Assembly: GCA_000708835.1 (NCBI GenBank)
Contig: DF236963.1
Coordinates: 62,001-126,000, forward strand
Direction of reading: 5' to 3'
Origin: Klebsormidium nitens
Lineage: Eukaryota; Streptophyta; Klebsormidiophyceae; Klebsormidiales; Klebsormidiaceae
DNA length: 64,000 nt
The number at the start of each line of letters is the position of its first letter. The first letter of the stretch is position 1. The notes under the pieces were generated by a model. The model was not told the origin of the DNA and ran no database searches. It saw only the letters and a program-made list of their open reading frames with translations. The translations under genes and the position numbers were made by a program. Positions 1-10,900 of this stretch are shown one piece after another.

Positions 1-72
1 GCCACGTATGCCCAGTTAGCTTTACCAAGCACATGATACAATCTGGTTCATCGATTTTGCTGATCATCGCAG

Positions 73-1889
73 GGCTGGCTTCCGGACCCGCTGCTGAGCA
101 TCAAGGTCCGCAACATTCACAGCGCCAAGCACGGCAGCGACACCCACGTGTACGACTACGAGGGCCGGTGAGGCTCTTGCAATATCGGAACTTGCGACAG
201 TAGATTGCTTACTCACTGGCGTGCCCCACCTTGTTGAAAGAAAAAATCTCTACTTTCTTTTACTTCCTCTCAAAAGTAGACTGCTCACCAACTGGTCCGT
301 CTGCGTTTTGTCGAAGTGCAAGAAGGCCGCGGTATGCGAGGTCTGACCTGACTTCCTTATGAGAAGAACCTGAGGTCCAAAACGGACACGATTTGGCACG
401 GAAGCGACACTTGAGAGTTGACACTTAAGAGTGCACGCCTACGAAGGATGATGAAGCTTCTTGATGCCGAGGCCCCAAAACTACCAGCTTAGGAACTCGT
501 TTAGATAGAAGGTTGTGGTATGCGAGGGTCTTAAACATGCCTCTCGCCTATCGTTGTGGCGAGACATTAAAGATTCATACTAAAGAGCACCTTTATTTAT
601 TCAAGGTCTTATAATCACGATACGGTATAGTGCTGGTCGTGATATGGGGTAGCACCCCTGATTTATTCAGGGTCTTAAATTTACGAAACGGTGTAGTGCG
701 CAGAACCCACTTCCCGCTCTTCCCCGTTCAGACGCAGTCGTTAGCCCCTCGTATCCGTTCAGAATAGCTCCAAAATGAGACCGTTCCTTTTGACGTGCAA
801 ATACTTCGCGCGTTTGCTTGAGTCACGGGACGCTTTCCTTTCTTAAACGTCACTCCGTTTTCGTTGGTGATAGTAACCCAACCCTCCGTTGGCCCCGCAG
901 ACTTATCTTTGAGTAGGGACCTCGATCCTATTTTTGATTTGAAACACCACTCCTCTGCATCACAACCCGTCGCATCCTCTTCTCCAGACTGACAGATCTC
1001 CTATCATGAGAATTAACGTGTGAAACTCAAGGAATTTGCTTTCCCGTCACAACCCGTCGCATCTCCTCTTCCGCCAGGTTCTGCCCCGAAAAGTTTGAGG
1101 CGCTTTTCACCCAGTTCGACCACGGCAACAAGGGCGGCCTCACCTTCGAGGAGCTGCTCGAGATGACCGAGAAGCACCGGATGCCGTACGACTTCTTCGG
1201 TTGGTGAGACGGCATTCGTTCTGCCACTTTTTCGAGCTTTCTTGATTAACACCGCAAAACACTCTCTTGAAGACTTTTCGATGGAAGGAGTACGCGACTC
1301 GTTGCTTCGCTAAGAAAGTTTGCGGCATCTGAAACTCTCGATGGTTTCTTTGCTCGATCAATCAAATCTGCACACACTTCGAACCGAATTCTTACTATCC
1401 CTTGTCCTGTCCTACTTTCGTGTGGCGGATGCAGATGCTAGCAGATGCCCATCGAGACAATGATTGTTTGTCTGATTTTTGTGGTCAGGAGCGGACAGTT
1501 CGACTTTGAAGGGTTTTGAAGTTCTTGATTGGATTGCTCTCCTCGCAGTCGTCCTTACGACGATTGTCAGCCAGTCCTGAATTACGTTTTGGTCCCACTG
1601 CATTACGCGTACTCTAAAGGAATGACGTTACTGCTGCCATTTCTTTTCCTAATCAAAAGCGGCGCATGGATTCATTCTGGGCCCTTCTATCTCCCCCGAA
1701 GTACAAATCCGCTTATACGCCTCTTTCTCGATCCGCAGGATGGCCGAGAAACTAGAGTGGGGCCTAACTTGGTGGCTGCTAAAGGACGAGAACGGTCTGG
1801 TGTCCAAGGAGTCGATTCGCGGCTCGTACGACGGGTCCATCTACTACCGCGTCGAAGCCGCGCGTAAGGCAATGAAGAAAGAGGAATAG
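73..1889 (+). CDS. CLO: Caleosin / peroxygenase, C-terminal part (partial at window start)
   Basis: Three exons are visible: 73-167, 1078-1203 and 1739-1889 (TAG stop). They join in frame to give the last 123 residues. Recognisable caleosin blocks are NIHSAKHGSD followed by DYEGR in the first exon, FCPEKFEALF in the second, and SIRGSYDGSIYYRVE near the C-terminus. Known caleosins are lipid-droplet or ER proteins with an N-terminal EF-hand, a proline-knot hairpin and haem-binding histidines, and many oxygenate unsaturated fatty acids. The EF-hand and proline knot lie in exons before the window. The 910-bp and 535-bp introns use standard gt/ag ends, with phases 2 and 2. The tail of the first intron is echoed at about 948-992. 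Assignment to the family is firm; enzymatic activity is inferred. Confidence 0.88.
591..700. repeat. Imperfect tandem duplication in caleosin intron
   Basis: Two copies of a segment about 44 bp long (about 591-635 and 656-699) share a Ttatttatt core, gtCTTA and a CGatACGGT-TAGTGC end, separated by about 20 bp. They lie inside the first visible caleosin intron and have no coding content. Confidence 0.6.
945..992 (+). repeat. Echo of caleosin intron tail upstream of exon 1078-1203
   Basis: The sequence beginning cacaacccgtcgcatc at about 960 repeats the intron tail that runs into the true acceptor at 1077. The copy ends at its own CAG and then diverges. It is the shortest example of the exon-edge duplication seen in other genes of the window. 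Confidence 0.5.
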
Positions 1890-4303
1890 GGTTACGGGGG
1901 TGAAAAAGGGGTTTGGGGTGAGAATGGGTTACGGGGTTATGGGGGGTTACAAGGTCTGGCAGAGGAGGAGATAAAAAGCGGAACTTGGAGGGTTTGCGAT
2001 TGAGGGGGGTAAAGGCGTTTGGTGGGAAGCTCTGGGGATTGTGAATAGCAAACGTGACGGCTACTTACAACGGCCGGAGACATACGAGGTGAGGGAAGTG
2101 TGATCAAGCAGAAAAAGGAGCGTGACTGAGGAAGAGTGGGTTTCGACGTGTTCGGGTGCTAACCCAATAAAGAAATTGAGAACGATAGCCTGGCGAGAGA
2201 TACGTGAAGTAAGCCAAGGGTCGGGCTTTGGGGCCTCTTCTTCCTTGACGACTGAAGCGACATGCTCGCTCCAGGGAAGGCTGATAAGCATGAGATCAGG
2301 ATTTGCGGCATATTACCCGCCAAAATAGGCTGGTATGCTAATTGTAACGACTTTTTGACCAGGGTGGGGAGAGCACTGGACTCTAGGTGTCGGGACATGG
2401 CACCAAGTTCCATTTTGGGTTGAATCAACCACAGTACAAATTTAGACAGGCAACAGCTGCGTAGACCAGAAGTCGGTAGCTTCTATTTGATATGTAAAGC
2501 CACGCTTAAAGGGTGCACCGGTTGTTCCGTTTAGCGCTCCGTTCATCTACACGTAACCTCAACAAATCAGCAAATGCTAACATGCAAATTTCCGCCACAA
2601 GGCAGATTGATGAAAAAGATAATGCTCATACTTCCGACCCATATTTCATTGAGGCCAATGCTTGTGGAAAGCAGCCCAGAATATTTGTGATCGTTTGTGA
2701 AGCCGTCCACTATACGTTTAGCAATCTTCGGTTACTTGTCGCAACTGACTGCTACTGCTTCGTGTCGTTTCCTCATATTTTCTTGCAGCCGCGTTCATTA
2801 CTAATCGCAGATAATAAACGCTTGTCAGCTTTTGTAACTTGCAGACAATGACAATCTGATTGCTCCTTGTGCACTATGCAACCCGCTTATGAAACATATG
2901 TGCACGTCTCGGCTCATATCGCCACTGTTCATCCTGGTTCTAATTATCATGAGAGGTAAATCAATTGAAACACCTAGTTCTTATATTTGTCATGCGAGCC
3001 AAATTCATTCTGAACGTTTGAAACATTTTGCATTAAAGGGTCGACCGCGTGGCGCATTTAGTGTTCCTTCAGCGTTCTCTTCAATGGCTGATTCCGAGTT
3101 TGCCACGCAAGATCGAGTGACGAATGTGTTTGGCGGACTGATTCAATCACTTCCGGTCTTATAACCAGTCTCTACTGAGTGCGCCGTATGGCCGCAACAG
3201 ATCGAGGCTTCTATTTACTAGCTGACCGTTCATTCCAATGCCCGTCGTTTAGATGTGTGAGACGCATCCAGTCTTCCAGTCGTGCCACTCCGGCAATGCG
3301 CAGAGCCCGGGGCGCAGAGCAAAAGCAAACATTGTACGAGTAGTAGCTGACTGGCATAATAGTACACGTCGTCAACGTCCCCCCCTCTTTGGAGCACATG
3401 AGACAAGTGCAAATCCAGTACAACGGTTTCCAGGCGGTGCATTGGCATGGTGAGAATTGCAAGTTACTGTAGGTCACCTCACATTCGGGGCGATACCTAC
3501 AATGCGTAATCTACTGTCTTTCTGTAGCTTAAACTAGTGGAGAGCTGTGACCCAGCTGTGATTGTCATGCTTGCCCTAGCTAACGGGTAGCATAGCAGGC
3601 GGAACAATAACAGAAAGTAACAGGAAGTGAACGCTCTGCAAGCTTAGCCTGCTTGTCTGAGAAGCCCCGGAGGGGATCCCCCAGAGATGGAAGCCGATCG
3701 GCGATGCGGATTGTCAATCATGGTCGCTCCTTAGTACAGTTCGGAGTCTGGACACTGGTGACGTCGCGCGTGTGCATGTCCTTGCATGTTAGAATTGGGC
3801 CGGCCATCGTACGGCGCGAAGTTTGATACCGCCGACGTAGCTTGATCCAGACCGTCGAAGTCGGGGCGCTTTCCAAGCATTGCGGCGAACTCCGAGGTTG
3901 AGCACTGCATGCAAAATTCCTCATGTCGCCAGCTTTCCGGCTCTCGGCTACCGTAGCTTCTGAATCTCAGTACTGCTTGCCACAGGCTCTATTCTCCATG
4001 ATACCTAGGTACTGCGATGAGATTTAGTTTTCTTTCCGCCCCTTCCTTGCCAGCTGTTAATTTGCTTTGCTTGCTTTCCAACACCTGTTTCCGATTCGAC
4101 ACGTCCGACTTTAGCTGGCAGAGATCAATCAACCCCTTGCTTTTGAAGAGTCTTCCGTCCAGTTTCTTCCACATTTCATCCTCCCCACATTCCAACTTCG
4201 AAACAAGAACTTGCTTAGCAAAGAAGCGCCCTAAACGCAGGCCTATCTTCAACATTCTCGCAAGAAACCGCGCCGCGAACGCAACAAGCTTCATCTCGCA
4301 AAG
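1890..4303. other. Intergenic stretch between caleosin and small acidic protein gene
   Basis: This holds the caleosin 3' UTR and the upstream region of the next gene. Short open frames exist on both strands (for example 2513-2851 and 2889-3164 on +), but none shows a recognisable motif or splice pattern. The last 290 bp are pyrimidine-rich, as in a promoter and 5' UTR. I see no RNA gene or mobile element. Confidence 0.5.
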
Positions 4304-6483
4304 ATGTCGTCTCAGGTAAGCCCTTGTTTGTCTTTTGACCCTTTGACAATGTCATCATAGAGAGGTGATTGATGGGGGCGAAGTAACATTCTGCTGTTCA
4401 TGCAGTCTCCCTTAAGTGCCGGCGTTCTACGCGTTGATTTCAATTTGGAGCGTCATGTCTTCAAGCAGATGTAAGTTTCAATCTGTTGAGGCAGGCAAAG
4501 TTTTAGTTGGTACTGTAAAGGGTTGGCTGGTTTCTGGTTCCTCCTATACGAAATACATGGGGCTTCTGGTTCCAGTTGAGTCAAATTGGTCGTGCATGCT
4601 GCCATTCCAACGAAGAAAGCTTCCGCTCCGATCTGTGGCTGCGTTTGCCTCTTCAGAAGGTCTTGCCTCTGGCTTTTTCTTTTGGGCGTGCAATTTTAAA
4701 GGTTGGATCTCACGTTTGCCTTGGTTGGTGGGTAATATTTGAAAGAACAGTTTCTGATTGTTTGATTGCTTCAGAAAGCCGGAAGCGGCACCATATCCCC
4801 GATAACTTCTTCCTGCATCCTTCTCTCCGTTTTTACCATCTGTTGTGCAGCCCACCTTCTCTCCATTCGCCAGTTTTACCATCTGTTGTGTAGCCCGATG
4901 TAACTCTAGGTTCTCTCTTTCGAGTAGTTCTTAAGTAGTTACGAACTCCCGTTGCAGAAAGTTCAAAAGATCGGAGTCAAAAGAAAAGCATGCAGGGAAG
5001 TTGCAGACATAACAACTTCGATAACCCGCACTGTGCAGTTCCAAATTACTTGTTACCAGGACAAGTGGAAGCCCTTTTTGCGCCAGCCCACTTGAAACGA
5101 GTATTCCATGGCTTTAACGACTGGTCAACCTCTGAGAAAGTCCGTTTCCACAAATTTGTGCAACAACTGCTTCTGTTTTGACACGTGTCGCTTTGGAACT
5201 GCAGGACAAGGTTGAGCTTCAGGGGGGGTCTGGCCCCGAGTATGAGTACCCTACCACTGAGAAGGATGAGCCCGTACCCGTTGTTGGGGTAAGCAGTACA
5301 GTGACTGTTACAGCTTGACGTTTCGAGTCATTAGAAAGATGATAAAGGAGAAACAAGAGAGTTGGCTGTGTCTTTGAACCCCGCTGATCATTGCATAGGC
5401 GAAGCCTTTCATTGTAAAACGGTAAGCGAGATTGCGGAAAAGTTCTCTCTCTTTACCCTGTGTTTTCACCTTGCTTTGACTCCTTTACCTCGTAATCTTA
5501 ACTTACGTTGATTCTGACATTCCCTGTGAGTGGTACAATTTGTTCCCAAGCGGTATTCAATTGCTCGCTTCAAAGCAAGTTTGTGGTTTCTCTTATGGCT
5601 CCTTCGTGCAACATCGTCCATTTCCGCCGGTAAATTTCCCTTTTGCTGCCTTCTCCGAGAGTGCCACCTGTGACGTCAGTACCATTAGTGAAAAATCGCT
5701 CTGACATCACGCATCCGTGTGGCCATCCCTCAACATGAGCTGAAAAGTTCAACATTCTTTGTCGTTCCAATCAATGTCAACGTCTCGGATTCAGTAGTGT
5801 CTGACGTCACCCGTTTCGCGTGGCCTTTTCCAGGAGGGCGAGGAGCAGGGCCTCATGGGCACTCCGGTGGGTCCCGTCGACACCTCAACGGAGGACGTGA
5901 CCGGAAAGAAGGAAACGGAATTGAGCGATGACGCCATCGCCCAAGAGGAGGAGAGGGAGCAGGTAGACAATCGTTTCCCTTTTCACCTTGTTACTGTTTT
6001 GACAGAAAGTGCACACTTCTTTGAATCTACATGTCAAGTGTTCAAGAAAAGAGTGAATTGGGCTATCTGTGCGTTATACAGCTCTCGTGCAGCTTAAGGC
6101 ATCCCTTTAACAATAGGGTGAAAGCTGTACGCAAAAGCATGATACACTGAACCTGTATCGAGAAGCATGATATGTCTTGAAGCTTTTTAAACGACAAATC
6201 TCTACCACGCTCGAAAAGATGATCTGACAAAAGATCGACCCTTGTGCCAATATGTAATCCCCCATTCTGCATTCAGCTTCTCTTGAGCACAAAATAGTCT
6301 GAGAAACGAGTTTGAAGCATTCATTCTCCTTACTTTCAGTAAAGCTGTGCGTTCACGGTTTGACGGTTTGTCTTGCAGCAAGAGGCCGGCACCTTCACTG
6401 AGGATATGACGAAGAACACAAAGCAGCCTGGAGAGGGAACTGGCCCCGACGAGGATCCGGACTACGTCCCTGGACAGGAATAA
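4304..6483 (+). CDS. Small acidic, probably disordered protein, 109 aa, function unknown
   Basis: Four exons are proposed: 4304-4315 (coding MSSQ), 5205-5288, 5834-5962 and 6379-6483 (TAA). All three introns are phase 0 with gt/ag ends, and the reading frame stays open across the joins. The product is rich in Glu, Asp, Gly, Pro, Thr and Gln, has no hydrophobic segment, and contains short acidic runs such as EYEYPTTEKDEP and DEDPDYVPGQE near its end. I do not recognise a family. Low complexity and charge suggest an intrinsically disordered protein, perhaps stress-associated, but that is only a guess. A 23-nt segment at 5399-5421 has acceptor and donor dinucleotides but would break the frame, so I left it out. 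The first exon encodes only four residues, so an alternative upstream start cannot be excluded. Confidence 0.6.
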
Positions 6484-7997
6484 ATAATGCATAGGAGGGT
6501 CCAAATTTTGGCTGTAAATACGACAGGTGATATTTTGTAGTTCTTGGGTGAAACTGTTTTGATGGTGAGACCGGGCGGTCACTGTAGTATGATGGGCATT
6601 GAGCCTTTGTTAAACTAACTTTGTCAAAATCTGTCAAACTTCATGAAATGCAGTAGCGTGTATGAATCGGCGTCGTTTCAAAACTTTTTCGAGCGGTTTT
6701 TTCCACATCCTGTTTGATATTGTGTGCCATCTGGCATGATCAAGAAAATTAGGTAGAAGTATCCTTTGGATACTACGAAACCACAACTACCGATCACATA
6801 ACTGTAACTACCATACATGAGATGAGGGAAGGGAAGTATATTTGGTGAATCATACCCACGATCAATAGGTAACTTAGGTAAAACCCATAAAGCCCTTAAA
6901 AGGAACAATGTTCTGTACGAATTACATCATATTTGCAATCAGCAGCTCTAACTAGTACGTAGACGGTAATCGGAATTTGGTAATATTGATACGAACAGAT
7001 TTATTAGCTACGCATTTTGAATTTGAAACACTCACTGTCTATACAACAGTAAAAACTGAAAGGCTGACAGTATCTTACTAACTACACGCAATATGTCGAA
7101 GACTGGGCTACAATGCTTGCGGACTTGAGCAGCCCTTTGAATCCCGACAACGTGCACTTACTGTCTGCAACCGTCGGGCAACCACAAAGTCAAATGTATT
7201 AACAAACCCGTCCCGAAACTCGTTTCCAGGTCGGCAACCTGTTTTCAATATCTCCATAAAAGCTAATTGCGTGCAGATGCAGGTTGATATTAGTTGCAAA
7301 ACAGCCATGCTACTCGCCACCTATATATTCGATCATTTGAACATCTGCAGAAATCTCTGCATGATCCGAATGACACGGATATACCTCTTGAATGTCATGT
7401 CTTCTACACGTCTATTCGTTCGAACATCTGCAAAAATCTCTGCATGATCCGATATCGACACGGATATATACCTCTTGATGTCATGTCTTCTATACGTCTA
7501 TTGAACGAAGGACTGACGAAGGATATCATGCCACGAATCCACGATTCATGCTTCGCAGCGCGTGCACGGAGCAGCGGCATGCAAAGCTTCGAGTACTTAC
7601 TTGGATACCATCACTTTAAAGCGCACGGAAATCGGCATGAAGCTTTTGTGGATCTGCTGTGCATGCACATCAGGGTGCAACAATTTTGGCAGTAGGTTCC
7701 CATCCGGGTTCCTCAAGAGATTGTGTGGAAAGTCTGATCAAGAAGTTCGAATTAACGTATATAATATACGTGCGAGCGAACTAAGAGCTGTAAGAGTCCA
7801 GTCGATGGTTAGGCCCCAGTTGATCCTGATCTACCCCGACCTGTGGTTAGTTGCAACACGACATCCAGCCGCTTTTTAATCTCCCGTATATGATTAGCAG
7901 TGGAGTTAACCTTCTGAGAACTCCTCAATTGACTGCACATAAGCAGCCTTAATGAGCTTCTTTTCCCTTTTTCCCTCTTCCTTCAACCGTCAACAAG
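6484..7997. other. Convergent intergenic region between small acidic protein and GAUT1-like genes
   Basis: Both flanking genes end here, so it should hold two 3' UTRs and polyadenylation regions. The first part is AT-rich. A tandem duplication at about 7337-7507 is listed separately. The open frame at 7294-7695 (+) runs through that duplication and shows no protein motif. Confidence 0.5.
7337..7507. repeat. Two-unit direct repeat, unit about 83-86 bp
   Basis: Unit 1 begins near 7337 at gaacatctgcagaaatctct and unit 2 near 7422 at gaacatctgcaaaaatctct. Both continue through gcatgatccga, gacacggatata, cctcttga, tgtcatgtcttct and acgtctatt. The copies differ by a few substitutions and short indels. 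The repeat lies between two gene 3' ends. Confidence 0.8.
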
Positions 7998-10900
7998 TCA
8001 ATCCGCTATGTTACACCGTTGCAAATACGGGCTCGAGAAGTTTATGTAGCGCGTCCAAAGCGGCTTGAACTTGCTTATCCCTATCTCTAGCCACGGCTTC
8101 ATGTTGCCGTTCCAGTGAATGACGGCAGCGCGCGCGATTTCCTTGTCGTCTACCCCCGGGTTATACCCTAACCCCAACACGTGCCACGACTTGTCCAACG
8201 GATGCGTGAGGCCGTAGAACGTCATTAACCCGGGGGGGAGCGTGCCGAGCTTCCAAAGAGTGCGGTCCTCGTTCTGCAGAGAACAGGACAACTTGAGCAA
8301 ACGGAATATTGCGGCTGTCAAGTGGCAAGAAAGAGCAGGCAAACAAAATGGAACGGAGCGGAACAGAAGGTAACGGCCTGCTCTATCCCCCAATTAGCGA
8401 CGCACCTGCGTCTGCCAGCGGTGATAGATGCCCGTGATGTCGCGCTCCTTCCATGCGCGCAGGTCGAAGACGTTCATTCCATACGCCCAGCCGCACGCGC
8501 GCGGGTCGAAATTGTCCCGGATCAGGGGGTTGGAGAAGTTGAGGTACTTGTCGAAGCGGTGGAAGCTCGCGCCGCACGTCTCGACGGCGCCGTTCACGTT
8601 GCCGCGCAGGTCCTCGTCCCAGAGGCGGGTCAAATCACGTTGGACCACGATGTCGTCGTCTAAAAACAGAATCTGCACAAAAGCGTAGGGTTTAGAGTGT
8701 TACTACTCATCTCTCTGGATACTCGAGAGCCGCACGTGTCGACGACGCCGTTTCACGTTGCCGCGCAGGTCCTCGTCCCAGAGGCGGGTCAGGTCGCGTT
8801 GCACCACGATGTCGTCGTCAACAAAATCTGCGGAAAAACTTTCTAGGGTTCAGCTTCCTGTGAAGTCTTAACAGTTTACAGGTCCAGAGTTTTGACAGTC
8901 AAAGGCGCACGTCTCGACGGCTCCGTTCAGATTGCCGCGGAAGTCCTCGTGCCATAGGCGGGTCAGGTCACGCTGGACCACGATGTCAAATTCTGTGAAG
9001 AGACTTCTAGGCTCAGCTTCGTCCTAAATGTTGACAGTTAAAGGTCCGAATTTATGAGAATCAAAGGCGCACGTCTCAATAGCGCCGTACACGTTGCACC
9101 ACGATGTCGTCGTCGAAAAACAAAATCTGCAGCGAAAACTTCGAGTGAACGAAAGGTTCTGAAATCCAAATGCCAAAGCTGCACGTCCTGATGGCGCCGT
9201 CGACGTTGCCGCGCAGGTCCTAGTCCCAGAGGCGGGTTAGGTCGCGTTGCACCACGATGTCCTTGTCTTCAATTAGAATGTGAGAAAGAGATTTTAGGGT
9301 TTAGGTTCGGGTTGAGTAGACAATATGAGAAGTCCAAAGTCTGAAATCAGCGGCATGACGGCTCAGATCTTGCAACGTTCTTCGCCCCAAATGCGAGTCA
9401 GAACGTCTTGTCATTGTCTCGGACCAAAATCTGGGCTGAAATTCCAGAACCGGGATTTTAAACCTCCAACATTCAAGCGACATGTCCACGTGGTGTCTTC
9501 GAGATGCTGGACAAGTTCTCGACCAGAAAGCGGGTCGGGTCGTGTCGCACCAAAAGATTGTCAAGGAACTTAATTTCAGATAGGAGTTCTAAAGTTTACA
9601 AGGCTCTGGTTACAAGACTCTGCCCGTCAGAATTTTTTGGGGTACCGCGTTTCTGCGATTCGAGGGTTGCCAACCGGTTGCTCAAAGCCGCCGACCTTCC
9701 GAAGTGCCTTCTCCTTACAGGCGCCTACATCCGAAGTCAAAGCCATTTCGCCGCTCACAAAAGAAAGCAGTGCAACGTTCCCCTCCAAAATCACCAGTCT
9801 CGTTCGAACTACAGAAATTCAACAGAGGTTTTGAAGAAGCACTCACCTTGTCCAGTTTGGGGTATACTTCGGGCAGGTAGAACCGCAGGTGGTTGAGCAT
9901 CGACAGGTACTTTGGGTTGCGGTACTTGAGGTGGGTCGTCTGCGCGGCCCCGTCAGCCTTGAAGTAGTACTCCTACAACGCGGCAACAAAGGAATCAGGC
10001 ACCAGCAGATATCTAAAAGGTTCAGTACCTCACAATGTTCATGAGCGGGTGATCTCAGGTGCCAAAAGCAAAGCGGGAGCAAGTATGGTGCAGGAAATAT
10101 GTAAAGGACACAATAACGAAGGCCTGCGAGCCTCCAATCTGGAACCGCTCTGATGCAGAGAAGTGAATCGTTTCGGTAAGCGGCATAAACGACAATCTGG
10201 ATGAACGAACAGCTCTGCAGCTGGGGTACAAGGACGTAACAGCCCGGCCCTCCTTCCTTTGCCGTAGCAGCAGCCTCATAAGAGGGCGTCCTGGTATGCG
10301 AGACTTTTCAGCGACTAAACAGGGAGATAAGATTATCCGCTTCCTGACTCCGCTGCCACGTGGGCGATTTCGCGGCGCTTGACCAGCTTCAACAGTGCTT
10401 AGCAACAGCCGCCTTCCTCTGCTCGCAGAACCGGCCTTTGCGCCTTCCAAAAGCCGCTTTTACCTAACCAGAGAACCTAGGCCCTTTTGGCGTCTCAACT
10501 CCATGCTCTCAAAGCGAACTCCGTCCATACCCAATAAGACGGACTCGCCAATCCAATTCCAAGAAATCACGCCGAAAATCCACAAGTAAAGAACCAACGC
10601 CTTTCCGACAATCCGCCCTGGTTTCAAAACGGATGTTAGAAAGTGGAACGGCTGCGAAGTGCGATTAGCAGCTCAAAATCTCATGAAACTCACTTTCATA
10701 CTCTCCGGCTCGAGCTTTCAGGACCGGGCACTATATCCCATTGCCCCGCAACACTCAAGACACAAAGCCAGAAGAAATTTAGCCAAAACCGAAACAAATA
10801 AGACGCCGAAACTGCGAAACTCGAGACAGGTATAAGTAAAATAAAATAAAAAATAAACCTCAAGCCGGTCACCTTCATACTCTCCGACTCGAGCTGCTTC

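Noticed and set aside
5399-5421. 23-nt exon with ag/gt borders in the small acidic protein gene
   Set aside because: Its length breaks the frame that is otherwise continuous in phase 0, and it adds no supported sequence.
8322-8688. Plus-strand frames over the GAUT catalytic exons
   Set aside because: They are antisense shadows of strongly conserved GT8 sequence.
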